A DNA stretch of 64,000 nt from Closterium sp. Naga37s-1 (Eukaryota > Streptophyta > Zygnematophyceae > Desmidiales > Closteriaceae): assembly GCA_947471745.1 (NCBI GenBank), contig CANJKZ010000929.1, positions 1,730,001 to 1,794,000 of the forward strand, written 5' to 3'. Under the pieces are notes generated by a model. It saw only the letters and a program-made list of their open reading frames with translations. It searched no databases and was not told where the DNA came from. The translations under genes and the position numbers were made by a program. This document shows, piece by piece, positions 10,919-22,692 of the stretch. Each line of letters opens with the position of its first letter. The stretch's first letter is position 1.

Positions 10919-13006
10919 GGTAATTGTAGGAGGAGCAAAGTTGCAAATCGCGCGGAAGGGTTGAGCCGGTTTCGAAAGGGTTCTGCAACTGAATCCCACG
11001 ATGGGATTATCGACGGTCTATCACTGTTATGTGTTTCCGAAAACCGCCGCTTCAACTAAATCTGTCATAGTAGCCACTATGCTTCGCGCTAAGGCCGATC
11101 TGGAGAGGCGTGTGTCAAGGCAACGAGCAGCGTCAAAGTGTTGGTCCAGGGAGTGACGGAAGCAGGTGGGTGGGACACGAGGGTGGTTGGGGTGGGTTGC
11201 GAGACTAGAGAGAAAATGTAACCCTATCAGGCTATATTGGACGGTGTACGTGTAGCCACCCTAGCATAAACCCACCTACCGCTCGATCTCAGCCGCTCAA
11301 TGGCTGAAGTACCTCTTGGCTGATGACTGTGTTGCGGGGGGAATCGTTTGAGATGCGTCGGCCAATCACGGTTGCCAACGCATAAATCACTAAATTTTAT
11401 TCAAACATACAACAATGCATTTCATCAAACTCTAAGTTGCAAATGGTTTACCACGGGGTTGGGGTAAGTTAATCGGTGATTCTTACGTCACACACACAAC
11501 GACCGTCCAGAATTATTACTTGTGACAGATGTACTGTGCACTTTTAGGCTTTGCCACAATGGTTTAGGGCCAGCGGACGACATTCTAACACGATTATCAA
11601 TAGTAACAAACGTGAATCCGTTGTGGTATGGTGTTGGATTGTCATCCATTCTTGCACAGACGTTAAACAAGGTGCTTAGAAGGAGTGGTATGAAGCACAG
11701 GCCCAACGCACAAGCGTAGATGCGTTATCGACAGCCATGGTTAGACTGTGCGACGATGCAGCGTTCAGGCCTGCGGGTTGCGCGACATGGTGAATCCGTT
11801 GTGGTATGGTGTTGCATTGGCATCCATTCTTGCACAGACATTAAACAAGGTGCTTAGAAGGAGTTGTATGAAGCACAGGCCCAACGCACAAGCGTAGATG
11901 CGTTATCGACAGCCATGGTTAGACTGTGCGACGATGCAGCTTTCAGGCCTGCGGGTTGCGCGACATGGTGAATCCGTTGTGGTATGGTGTTGCATTGGCA
12001 TCCATTCTTGCACAGACATTAAACAAGGTGCTTAGAAGGAGTGGTATGAAGCACAGGCCCAACGCACAAGCGTAGATGCGTTATCGACAGCCATGGTTAG
12101 ACTGTGCAACGATGCAGCGTTCAGGCCTGCGGGTTGCGCGACATGGTGAATCCGTTGTGGTATGGTGTTGCATTGTCATCCAACATTGCATGGACATTGA
12201 AACCGTTGTGTTATTGTACGACATTGTCATCCATTCTTGCATATTCATTCAGCACGGTGCGTAGAGGTACACTACACCTCGAGAGAAGACACGCTATAGG
12301 TATTCGCTCCACGCAACAATCATACGTTAGGGCATGGAGTTATTGGGTACTTCCCGTATCGTTATCAAGTAAGGGTTGTTCAACATCAGTCCTAAGGATA
12401 TGAATGTTTACTAGTTATGAATGACTTGAGTGTCTTGTTAAGTTGTAATTGTACATTTTCATTTCCATGTTTGTTTGAAGCCTCTTGAGCTCACCTACAT
12501 GATTCTGATTTCCCCCCTGTATCGATTCGCGACACAATCACAGATCCAAACGGATATCTTCCCGCTCTTCCTCATCCCCCTCGACTCTCACGCACGGTTC
12601 CTAAGCACAAGTTCTTGACTCAATAGGCACGTCCTTCTCACCGTGCTCGCGACGCACACACACGACCGTGAGACTTAAGATCCTCCGCATTCTCCTCTGC
12701 TCACGTCGTGGTCACTCTAAACGGGGGCGACACGCCTTGTAGGGAAGACGGCCCGTGAGGTGGGCGGTCTGTATCGTGCCTGGTAACGACCACGCGGCTC
12801 GACATCGTTAGCCAGTCATAAACATTAGCGCCAATGTCAAGTGCCAGTCGTGCAGTGATACAAGCCGCCCACCACAGTGCGCGCATTGGCGATGATCGTG
12901 TAGCTGTCACAGGCTTCTTGAACGGAGTACTTAATGCGTTCACAAGCTTCATCACGGCTAGTAGCTTCATAGGCGATTTCTCGACTCTACAACGGATCCG
13001 TAACAC
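10919..13006. promoter_or_regulatory. Shared spacer between the two divergent transposon genes
   Basis: No gene is visible. The spacer separates the accessory gene start (10918, -) from the transposase start (13007, +), so it should hold both promoters. It contains a 178-bp tandem repeat (about 11600-12240), AT-richer flanks (11370-11420 and 12400-12480), and pyrimidine-rich sequence just upstream of the transposase. No clear TATA box could be assigned. The promoter role is inferred from position. Confidence 0.45.
11600..12240. repeat. 178-bp tandem repeat, about 3.5 units
   Basis: TGAAGCACAGGCCC recurs at 11691, 11869 and 12047, a constant step of 178 bp. Each unit also carries AATCCGTTGTGGTATGG and CATCCATTCTTGCA. 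Units are near identical, and the last degrades after 12180. It sits midway between the divergent genes, where it could act as a shared enhancer or transposase-binding array. Confidence 0.9.
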
Positions 13007-16000
13007 ATGGGCTCTTTACCAGGCGTCGTCTGCGAGTTCTGCAACAGATGGTTCCCCAACGCCCAAGTTTTTGGCGGTCATAAGTCACGGCGGACCCCTT
13101 GCCAAGGACTATCCGCCGTGGCAAGGCCGACGCGATCTGCACCGACCGCCGGTCTTCACGCTCTGCTATTCGTCCACGACATTCTGTCGGACGCTCCAGC
13201 CGCTCCCGGTTCACCTACAGCGTCTAACGCACCCAACGCCGTCAGTGTGAGCGGTCCTCCACGCGTGCCTGAAGCTCACGTTGACGAAACTCCCAACGAC
13301 GTGAACGAGGGGCCTCCTGAAGATGAACATCAACCACAACCAGGAGCTCCTGCGGCTGACACGAGTGACCATCCTGAGAGCCGGCCCGAAGGGAGTCATG
13401 CCGCACCGCCAACAATCATCTCCGGACAGAGCAATGCCATGCCCCTCAATCCGCTCGCGTTGAAGCTGCTGCATTTCGTTTGGCGCGTGAATGGCGGAAT
13501 GGGAATGGCCGAGGTTGACATCAACGGCCTGCTTCAGCTAGTCGTAGAGCCCGGCCTTGCGCCTCTTGTGATCTCGGAGCTCCGGAACTGTAAGGATCTG
13601 GAGCGGTTCGAGATGGAGCGTTTGGCAGGGCTCAATCGCGGATGGTCGGTGGCGACCTTCGAGATTGACGGTCATCCACCACAGCGCTTGCTCTTTCAGA
13701 ACTCAGCCCAGGTAAGCCGACTTTGCATTCAAGGCCGTGAAATGATGATGAGGCACACAGGGTTTGCATGTACGTAGTTATCCTTGTATTAACCGTACAC
13801 CCACCTTCACCACCACTAACCATGCCTCTCCTCTCACCTGCCTTCGCCACCGTACACCAGGCATTCGCTGAAATGTTTGGACATCCCAACAACGCGCCCG
13901 GCTTCAAGCTCAAGGCGCGTGTTGATGAGGACCCTGACGCAGGCGGCCATCGCTATACCACGCCTGAAACAGGAACGTGGTGGAACGATGCTCAGGTAAA
14001 GAAAGACCACGTTGCCACCCCAAACCCAATCCTTCCTCATGCCTCCATCGCTGCACTGATCTGTCAAGAGCATCTTGAGCCCTAAACCGTGTGTCCGTTG
14101 CCGCTTTGTCGTGCACTGCAGGAACACTTCGGTTGGTCCGAAGTTGTGGGGGGGGTCATCTTATATTCGGATGTGACGCACATGAGCATCAACGGCCGGA
14201 AGAAGGCGTGGCCGCTCATGATGACGCTGGCCAACATCTCCCAGGCCAAGCGATGGGGGAAAGCCGAGCACACACTACTTGCCCTCCTTCCTATCCCCCC
14301 GTCTGCAATGTCTGCTGTGGAGAAGGTGATGCTCTTCCAGCGTTGCGTCATCACCGTGCTGCAGCCGCTTCTTGATGGCATCGCCAGGTCCGTACTCGGT
14401 TTGCATCTTGCTAAGACATCATCTCACCACCTGCATGGTGTGCAAACCCTCTCTGTATGTAGCATGGCCCTTTGCCCCTCGTCGTTCCTCCCTAAAAGCC
14501 GTAACCCGAATTCCTGTTGCCCCTCTACCTGTTCCTTGCAGCGGGTTCCGTCTCAGGGACCCTTTCGGTGATTGGCAAACCGTGCGGCCCCTGCTGTACG
14601 CCTGGGTGTGCGACTACCCCGAGAGCGGCAAGATCAGTTGCACACTCTCGCATGGATCGCGGATGCCGTGCAGCATCTGCTATGCTGCAAAGGTGAGGTC
14701 ACATGCCATCTGCACGCATTCAAATACATTCTCGTTTGTGGGTCGCCTGATAGAACCCACATAGCTACCACCCTTACCTTTTCTATCCCATCCCTCACCC
14801 CCGTGCTACAACAGGAGCATCTGAGTGCTGTCAAGGCACGGAACACGCCGCGCACGCCTGAACAGCAGCAATGGATCGTTAACGAGGCGGCTGGGACGAC
14901 AACTAGCCAGGCTGACCCGTGCAAGGCCTACTCTACCTACCCTGTTGAGGTGAGTGACCTGTTTCCCCGGCCCATGAGTAGTCTATGCTCTCGCCCGCCC
15001 CGTCATGAATTGCCAGATGTGCTCTGCCCCATTGAACTCACCCCACTTGTGGTTTAGGTTAGCTATCCACTCTCACGTACATCTCTCCTCCATTCCCCAC
15101 CACATCCCCATTTCCAGTGCGTGCTCTGGAAATGGGATGTCCCAGGGACCGCGTGGGGCAATCCCTACCTCGTGGTGATGCCTGACATCATGCACCAGGC
15201 GGACCTGGGCATCATGAGCCACATTGTGGCTGTCGTGCGCAAGATGAAGAAGCGGCGTGTGAAGCAGATGGACAGGTCAGTGTTTTGGGGATTGGATTCG
15301 TTGCTCTTCGTCACATTTACTCAAACCATAAGTTCTGTCCTATTACTGACATGTTTCTGCCCTTTTGCCACCGCTGAACTGATGTGTATGGGCAGGCGCC
15401 TGTCTCTCATTCGCGACCGCACGCGCCTGAATCACATGCGCCTGCCGGAGAGCGCCTACTTCGAGACCGGAGCATGTGTGGCGGCCTATGAGCACAGGGC
15501 CGTCATGCAGGTATGAACCCTCCATTCCCTGTTGCTTGTCCTGGCCTAAACCCTCAAGCAGTCTGCTCATGCTGCCATTGTTTGTCCCAACTCCTCACAC
15601 CATCTGTGCTCACCCTCCCCTTTGCTGCTATCCACACTCTTTGCAGGTCATGGTGTTTGTTTTTGCAGGCCTGCTTTGCCAGCCCCAGATGGATGCCGTT
15701 CGTGCCTATCTTGGCTGGTACATCCTGTGCTCCCAGCCTCAGGGGCACACTGAGCGGTCCCTCTGGGAGCTGAAGAAGATGACCTCTCGGTAATAATACC
15801 ACGCATGTAAACCCCCGTGCATGGGATGAATGCTTGGCTACTGTAAATGTGCTCTTGTAGTAGGCAATCTTGTGAGAATGTTTGGTGCTAAACTTTGATA
15901 GGAAAGGATCAGGAATAGGAAAACCATATGAATAAGTAGACTCTGTGATTGCATGTGTTGTCATCTCCCACTCCCATCAGGCTCGTTGAGCAGTTGCAGG

Positions 16001-16990
16001 CTGCGTTTCCAAAGCAGCCATCCTCTTGGTGCCTTGTGAAAACACATCTCATGTCGCACTACGTTGACTCCATACGTCGCGCGGGTCATGTGACTGAATT
16101 CAGCACCAACATGTTCGAGCACTTGCACGGACCGTTGGTAAAGAGGATCTACCGTCGGTCCAACAAGCGCAATGTAGATGGGCAGATCATGAAGTTCCAT
16201 GCTAGGCGCATTCCGGATGTGGTGCCGGTGGATGATCCTGCTGGCCGGGACACCGCCATGCGGCAGGTAAATCTGTTTAGTGCTTGAATTGCATGGATAT
16301 GAATGCAGAATGTAATAATATCAATAGCATATGTTGGCAGGCGATTGAGACCGACACACGGACGCTCATCAAGGAGTCATACTTCCTCCCTGTGGAGTTA
16401 CCACAAGAACCCACCTCCACCAACTGGTTTGCAAGGAAGTGGGCCAAGCAACACCCTCGTGCCCAAGCTGCCCTCAAGGATGCGCTTATGCGTTATGCAG
16501 GATGCGTCACCAAGATTCGAGTAAGTAGTTGCAAGTTTATGCAATCAACCATCATTTGGCTGGCTCGTATCATACATGACTAACATCAACTGTTATGCAG
16601 GCCCATGCATCGCTGGCAATCCCTGCAGCAGACGACGCCAGCTTCTCAAGAGTTTCTCACTTCGTTCGAGCGACCCCTGACTATTTTGAGAGGCCATGGT
16701 ACTCGGATGTTGCAGTGGAGGGTGTAAGGTATGGTCGGAGAGAGGAGTGGTATGCAAGGTTGCTTCTGTTGTTCCATACAAAAATACGTGGAGAGAGGGA
16801 GGAGCTGGCTTACGTTAGATATTGGAATGCAAGCGGAGAGGATACAGCAACAGGATGCCTTCGCCTCAAGTGGACGACAGGAATGTACGCGTACTCCGTG
16901 ATTCCGATTGAAGCGCTGCTCCGCCACGTCCATGTGGTGAAGGCATTCCACCTGGACAGTACCTATCTCCTTAATAAGTATCAAATGTGA
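13007..16990 (+). CDS. KDZ/Plavaka-like transposase (11 exons, 887 aa)
   Basis: Exons: 13007-13711, 13861-13995, 14122-14387, 14542-14692, 14815-14949, 15118-15275, 15396-15510, 15647-15789, 15981-16266, 16341-16520, 16601-16990 (TGA). All introns are GT-AG and 74-191 bp. The sum is exactly 888 codons without a stop. The N-terminus has a zinc-finger-like C9-x2-C12-x12-H25-x6-C32. Motifs typical of KDZ (Plavaka branch) transposases follow: LYSDVTHMS then WPLMMTLANIS (first Asp about 297), a CDYPES segment with PCSIC, MPDIMHQADLG (Asp about 487), and KTHLMSHY then STNMFEHLHG (Glu about 649) followed by RRSNKR. The three acidic residues are candidates for the RNase-H-fold active site. The start ATG opens the zinc finger, and no earlier in-frame ATG was needed. 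The enzyme should cut and paste the surrounding element. Confidence 0.85.
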
Positions 16991-17257
16991 TGCATTTATC
17001 TTGTAATAAAATGGTCAGCATATTTTCAAGCAGACACATTTTAGGGAAGTCAAAGCTTAAAAAACCAATTACAAAATCACAACAAATTTGGCACGCTTCA
17101 AATAAACGGCAATGTACCGGAGTCGCGAATTCGATCTAGACTTCGACAAACAAACGCGGTCCGATTTCATTCCGTGATTGGTCGCAATTTGGCTTTGGAA
17201 CTTCGCCAACCAAAACACCTGAACTATACCCCCCTTCGAACCCCCTTCAAAATCCAA

Positions 17258-17271
17258 GGTTTTTTGTGATG
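17258..17271 (-). repeat. Right terminal inverted repeat
   Basis: GGTTTTTTGTGATG is the inverse of the left end at 5873-5885 with one extra base in the homopolymer. It is followed by GA (17272-17273), the 2-bp target duplication. Sequence to its left (17085-17215) contains AATTTGG words shared with the left subterminal region. Confidence 0.85.
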
Positions 17272-17955
17272 GAGCGGTGAGTCCGTCGCACCCTTTGAGG
17301 GATTGAGGGCACGGAGACGGGCAAGGGTGCGTTTGAGGCGGTGGCAGTGATGTGATGTGAGGCGGGCGGGTGACTTACGGTCGGCGGCGGTGCTTGAAGC
17401 AGCTGTCAGCAGGCCGTGCGAATGGCGAATGGCGGCAGCCCTGGGCGCACAGGCTGAGCGCGCATGGGGGAGAGGGGCGGGGGAAGGCGGGGGGGGGGGG
17501 GGGGGGGAGAGAGGGGGGAAAGGGGAAGAACGAGAATGGGATGAGAAGGGAAGGAGGCTTAAGGGGAAGGGGTGAATGGGGAAGCGGGAATGTGGGGAAG
17601 AGGGCGGAATTGGGAAGGGGGAACGGGAGGAGGAGGGAGAGGCTGAAAGCAGATTCGAGAGCACGAGGGCATACCTGAGAGCATGAGAGCAGCCAGTGCA
17701 GCGAGCACGAGGCTCCACACAGCCGCGCCGTGGGAATGCGAACCCATGGCAATCAACAGGTGGGGCGAGACGGGCTGGAAGGACCAGCGGCAGCAGTGCT
17801 GGCAGAGGTGATGCGCGGATGAGAGGCGGCGATGAGCCTCCGAGGGCTCAGTCGTGGCGTGGCGTGTGACGAGAGGAGTGGAAGGAGCGGCGATGAGTGG
17901 AAGTGAGAGGCGATGAGTGGAAGGAGCGGCGATGAGTGGAAGTGAGAGGCGAGCA
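17272..17955 (-). pseudogene. 5' end of the third EGF-repeat gene copy: signal-peptide exon and start of intron 1
   Basis: It matches 61885-62580 of the minus-strand EGF gene. Exon 1 would be 17747-17675: ATG in a GCCATGG context, encoding MGSHSHGAAVW then SLVLAALAALMLS, a typical signal peptide, ending at a good donor (CAG/GTATGC) in phase 1. Intron 1 runs left to 17272, is cut by the DNA transposon, and resumes at 5872. A G run (17490-17507) lies in the intron. Since no EGF exons follow, it is a 5' relic. Its donor is better than that of the 62 kb copy. Confidence 0.7.
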
Positions 17956-18180
17956 ACTTATGTACCATGAGACGGACGATACTGCCCGTCCCCCTCCCCT
18001 CCCCCTCAGCTCGAGCAGAGCGGATCCCATCCACTCCCCCTCTCCCCCCCACCTCGACCCCCCTCCCGCGATAGACGTTGTCAAAGGAGGGGGAGAGGGC
18101 AGAAGGGAGAAGGCGAAGGAGCTTCCTCCTTGAATGGCGGGAAAACGCGCTGGTGTATCATGGTGGGGCGGATGCGGATT
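17956..18180. other. Gene-free 5' flank of the EGF gene relic
   Basis: A short pyrimidine-rich then purine-rich stretch (CCCCTCCCCTCC near 17990, GGAGGGGGAGAGG near 18085) with no gene. It lies upstream of the relic exon and may derive from its promoter. It ends where LTR-element copy B begins. Confidence 0.3.
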
Positions 18181-19121
18181 CAATCGCACCCTCCTGCAGC
18201 TACACCAGCTGCATCCGGCCGGGACGACGGTTGACCCCCGTCTTCTATAGGTAGTCGTCACGCCGTCTCTCCTCGCCATTGCATTTTCCGACGCAAATCA
18301 CCATGCGCCTAGCCTGCCCGACCAGCTGTCGTTTTACACGTGAAGCCACCCGAAATCTTCGCGCACAGTGACGATGCTCACAACGTGCCGAAGACCTCCG
18401 AGATTCTCGTGCGCAACGTGACGAAGACGCCTGACGCCACTTGCCGCACGCATTAACTCCCATTTCTTCGCGTGCACTTGACCGCCATGCAGTGACGCCA
18501 ACTCGCACAACGTTTTTTCCCGACAATCTCGGACGTGCGCCGACGACGAGTCTGCCGACGTCAGCCGCTACACAAAATTCAAAGTCCAAGATTGACGAAA
18601 ATTGTAAACAGTTAACTCACGTAACTAATGTGCGACAGCCATAGCTGCCCACCACCCGGGGGGAGGGAGGTCACGGTCCATCTCGACCGTCGAGGGCAAG
18701 GATCCGTCGGTGCCGCAGGAGCGCCTTGAAAAATCATGGTCGCTAGGAGCAACTACCCGTTCTCCTGGCCGGCTCTTGCGCTGCTCCTGTCACCACAGCA
18801 TCCTTCCTTGTCCCCCCCCCCCGAGGGGTAATACAATCTAAAAAACGGGGAACCTATGAAAGTAGCTCTGATACCAAGTATTATGAGTTGTACTAAAAGA
18901 GTGCGCGGAAGACTTCATAAAAAGGATGAAAATTACAGAATGTCGAGAATGATAAAGAAGCAAGCATTTATAGGGTCGAAACCGTGCTAGGCGAGGACCT
19001 CGGGACGTGGATGGTCTGGAAGTGTCGCGATTGGTGCGGGGCGACTCGGGAGTGGTTCGGGCCGAAGTGTACGCCGAACCTCGAAACTGACGCGAAGTGC
19101 TCGGGGTTGTCCTCGCTAGGA
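18181..19121 (-). mobile_element. LTR-element remnant, copy B
   Basis: Same element as copy A (4516-5608). On the minus strand it has a putative 5' LTR (19121-18877), a primer site complementary to initiator tRNA-Met (18865-18876 on plus), a shorter C run (18814-18822), and non-coding interior to about 18181. It lacks copy A's 145-bp tRNA-like insertion. The LTR regions of A and B differ at only a few positions. No protein is encoded. Confidence 0.55.
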
Positions 19122-19789
19122 GCAGCCTCTACAGTAATGAATTCGTATTCATGACACCGGTAGTAGTGCATAACGTCACTCACCAAGTAAAATTATACAT
19201 CTGTACACAAAACCTGTAACAAAACTACAATTGAATGGACCAAACCAAGAGGGTGTTACACCTGCCATATTTTTACAGATCACGTAGCTGAGATCATAAA
19301 CGCACCCCAATCGTAGGATTACGAGTGGTCAAACATGTTTTTGGGGCACGATCCTTGTTGGTGTAACATGTGAAGATTTGCTGTGGTGATCCTCTGCGCT
19401 AGGCAATGTCGCGAGTATTGGATATTTGCATTGACCATGTTGACTGCGTTACTAACTGGAACTCAACAGCTTTATTGGTTTGAATTCCGTAAAAAATAAT
19501 GCTTCGATTAGTCGAGACGTTGTTAGAGCTGTTTGCGACATTAAAATTTTCATCATCAGGGATCACCCTATCTTTAATAGTAAATATCAAAGGATCACCG
19601 AGGGATTAACAGTCACCATGATCTTTAAAAAAACACCTCAATAAACAAGCGAGTCCGCCAAGGAAGAAACCTGCCTAATGCGTGAAAACGGAACAAAACA
19701 AAACAAACAAAGAGAAAAAAAGAAAAACTAAAACACGTAGGGAAAGACATGCCATCCAAGTAAGGCATCAATCAAAACAACTAGCTGCA
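19122..19789. other. AT-rich gene-free region
   Basis: I see no gene or clear repeat. The sequence is clearly richer in A and T than its surroundings, with poly-purine AAAACAAAACAAAC near 19693-19708. It separates LTR-element copy B from minus-strand copia debris. Confidence 0.4.
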
Positions 19790-20185
19790 TGATATTGAGG
19801 GTTGATGGCTCCCTAGCGCCTCGTCGGCTTCGTTATGGTCCTGTCGAAGTCGTTGAAGCTGTATCGTCGACTTTCTTCTCCAAGTCTGTCCCGGCCACGC
19901 AACGTAGCTGGCTACACACCTTATGCGCCGGTCACATGGGGAGGCTCAGTAATCAGTGTGTACAGGCTCGACCCAGGCCGACGGGTAAACGTGGCCAGAT
20001 GGCGGCCCGTTCGTGCACACGTGCAGATTGCCACACGCTGTCCTCCAGGGGTAAAGGTATCAACCCATTCATCCTGGAGGACTGCGTTGCTCACCAAGTT
20101 CGTCGAGAACGAGGGGAGGTAAAGACCTGACAGTGAGCCAGACGGAACCGCCGGACACGGAAGAACAGTGGAGGAACGTGCGGAG
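19790..20185 (-). mobile_element. Copia fragment, protease/pre-integrase region
   Basis: On the minus strand, about 20135-20090 encodes LSGLYLPSFSTNLV, the pre-integrase segment found in E1, E2 and the element at 1-2140, followed by a HLATF-like stretch. It is out of context: the next sequence (20186 onward) belongs to the 3' end of a different copia family. A short dead fragment. Confidence 0.6.
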
Positions 20186-22692
20186 AGTCACTCTACAACG
20201 GTAGTGAGCTAGACTGCAGGGGTTGGCACGAACTACTATAGGTGATCGTAGCTTTGCCTAGTTCCTTGGTGCTTGCACAATCGCGGGAGAAATCGGCAAG
20301 AGTTTCCACTAGCAAAGTTGGAATTACAGAATGATTGAACAAGAGATGTCAACAATGACTACGTCAGGCACCTAGCAACCCTGCAGCTAGCCTGGTCGAC
20401 CGCCAGCACAGCTCGGTCGACCGCCTACCAGCGTTGCGTAGAGGAGCCGTGCCAGCACTGCAGAAGGGCGACCTGCCAACAGAGCAGGTCGACGGCGTGA
20501 CAACGCTGCAGCACAGCGGCTGTCCAGCGTTGCCCCGTAGAACACAGCAGTGCGCACGCTCGCAGGTGCGCGCAGACGATTGGCCCGACTTGCCTCGTTG
20601 GGCATCCGTCGGCTGTTGTCTGCGCCTGACGAGCCACATCGACTTTGGGATACCAGCCCGAAGTCGCCAGCGCCATTAAGACTTTGACGACGTTCGCGTG
20701 CCTCCGCAGAACTCGTCGAGCAGGTTACCCGGTCGACGTGGTCGACCCCCAGATGCTCTGGTCGACCTCCAGGTGCCTCCGGTCGACCACCGGGTCCCTC
20801 TGGTCGACCACCAGGTGCCTCTGGTCGACCACAACTCCCGTCGAGCTACCTCCTGGTCGACGGACCCCTTCCGTCGACCAGAACCGTCAGCGGTTGTCGC
20901 CGAGCTCCCCTCGTCGACCGCTGCTCACTTGTCAGGTCGACGGACTGCTCCGTCGACCTCCTGCTCCGTCGACGGACTGCTCCCGGTCGAAATGCAGATC
21001 GACGGACTGCTCCCGGTCGAGCTGCAGGTCGACGGAGACCCCCTGGTCGAGCTGCAGGTCGACCGAGACCTCCCGGTCGAGCTGCAGGTCGACGGAGGCC
21101 TCCCGGTCGAACTGCCCCTCCTGGTCGATGGCCCACCCGTCGCCCAGACCAGTCAGTTGCAGCTGTCGAGCTCCCTGGTCGCCAGCAGCACCACAGAAGT
21201 CCCCTGCAGGTCGACAATGCCTTTCGAGCAGCTCTCCCGTCGTGAACGGTCGGCTGCTACTCCCGTACATCCGACCAAGTCGTCGGCGTTGCCCAAGCGA
21301 GGGCGGAGAAAACTCGTCCTCGGCGTGCACCCCACACACAGCACGCCATCACCGCACCAGCCGTGCAGAAGGGCACGACACCTACTACTGCACCTCGTCG
21401 TCGCCGTCGCCGACGTCGGCCAGACGAACTTGGCCGATGGCGACAGAGCACCGATTGAAAGCCGGAAAATGCAGCGCCTTTGTCAGGAAGTCCGCCGGCT
21501 GCTCGGTGGTCGGGATGTACTTCAGCACAAATTTCTCGCGCCTCACCATGTGCTGCAGCCAGGCGTAGCGTCGCTTCATGTGCTTGAGGTTGCCCGTCAG
21601 CCCCAAGCCCTCAGCGACCGTGATTGCCGACTTGTTGTCGACGCGGAGGATGGTCGGCTTCCCAGCGTCTAGCAGCTTGAATTCCGCAAGGAGGAAGTGA
21701 AGTCGACGCCCCTCCTTGCCGGCATCCGTGGCCGCCACGTACTCCGACTCGGTCGATGACAATGTCGCGCACTTGATGCGCGAGCTCGACCAGGAGACGG
21801 CGGCCCCTCCGTAGACGAACACGTAGCCTCCTGTGCTCGTCCGGTTCTGCTTGTCGCCCGCGTCGTCGGCATCGACGTAGCCGATCAGCTCCAACGACTC
21901 TGGTCCACCGCCGAACTCCAAGGCGGTGTCGTGGGTGTCGGCGAGGTAGGCGAGGCAGCGGTCGACCTCGCGCCAGTGCTGGTCGCTCCTCACCGTGAGG
22001 CCGCTCCCCAGCTTGCTGCAGGCGAACGCGATGTCCGGCCTCGTCGTCGTCGCCGCGAACTGCAGCGGGCCGACCTTCTGCCGGTACTCCTCCTCTTCGC
22101 ACTCCTGAGCCTCCTCGTCGTCGAACGTCAGCTGAGCGTAGGCGTCGACCGAGACCGGCGTCTTCGGGACTCGACCGCCCTGCTCCTCGTCGATGAAGCG
22201 CCTGCGCAGCTTGTCGGCGTAGCCCTGCTGGTGCAGCCACAGCTTCCTGGCCGGCCTGTCGCGCACGATCTCCAGCCCAAGGTACTTCACCACCGGCGAG
22301 ATCTCACGCAGATCGAAGGCGGCCTCCAGCAGCTCCTTCAGCTCCTTCAGCATCGCGGTGCTGCTGCTGGCGGCGAGCAGGTTGTCGGCGTAGACCAGCA
22401 CCCAGCAGGTCACTCTGTCGTCGCTGGCCTTGAAGTAGAGCGCCTCGTCGACATGTCTCTTCTTCCAGCCAGCGCCCAGCAGCACACTGTCAAACCCCTG
22501 TACCACAACAGCGGTGACTGCTTCAGCCCATAGAGGCTCTTCAGCAGCTTACACACTCGGCCGGTCCCGTCGTCGAAGTAGTCCGCCTGGTACATGTATA
22601 GCACCCTGTCGAGCTTGCTCTGCAGGAAAGCGTTCTTCATGTCGACAGGGCAGAGCGCGCGCTGACGACGTAGCGCAGGGCACGGTGTGGGG
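20186..22692 (-). pseudogene. Copia reverse transcriptase/RNase H remnant with 3' tail
   Basis: Coding remnants run 22642 to 21385 on the minus strand: MKNAFLQSKL, LLKSLYGLKQSP, then after a frameshift near 22500 the RT palm motif VLVYADNLLAA (YADN instead of the usual YVDD), a CSKLGSG-type segment, and RNase H with GYVDADDAGD, SSTESEYVA and VDNKSAITVAEG. Gag, protease and integrase are missing. The piece is joined directly to a leader and LTR at 22693-22889, so it is an internal-deletion derivative. The non-coding 3' tail (about 21260-20186) is full of GGTCGAC words. A second copy lies at 55445-58195. Confidence 0.8.
20390..21260. repeat. Degenerate GGTCGAC array in a copia 3' tail
   Basis: More than 25 GTCGAC (SalI-type palindrome) or near-matches occur at irregular 15-40 bp spacing, joined by CCACCAGGTGCC or CGGACTGCTCC words. 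Two further blocks of the same kind lie at 23395-23960 and 55650-56560. The block is 3' of the RNase H frame on the minus strand, so it looks like an untranslated tail. Confidence 0.7.

Larger units (their letters stand above)
5873..17271. mobile_element. Two-gene KDZ/Plavaka-like DNA transposon, apparently complete
   Basis: The element is 11,399 bp. It begins CATCACAAAAACC and ends in the inverted copy GGTTTTTTGTGATG, and is flanked by GA on both sides. The undisturbed target survives in the paralogous intron (61884-61885), which fixes both ends. It holds a spliced KDZ-type transposase gene (+, 13007-16990) and a spliced accessory gene (-, 6228-10918), transcribed away from a shared 2.1 kb spacer with 178-bp tandem repeats. 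AATTTGG-type words recur near both ends, as expected for subterminal transposase-binding repeats. Both reading frames stay open across all exons, which suggests a recent or still competent copy. The family call rests on protein motifs. Mobility is inferred. Confidence 0.82.

Noticed and set aside
9288..11059. Long plus-strand open frames with serine, proline or leucine runs
   Set aside because: They are antisense shadows of the TCC repeat and of exon 1 of the minus-strand accessory gene, whose exon phases fit a complete 1000-codon model.
17224..17760. Pro/Ser-rich minus-strand frames around the EGF relic
   Set aside because: They read through intron 1 and its homopolymer. Only the 73-bp signal-peptide exon (17675-17747) has support from its paralogues.
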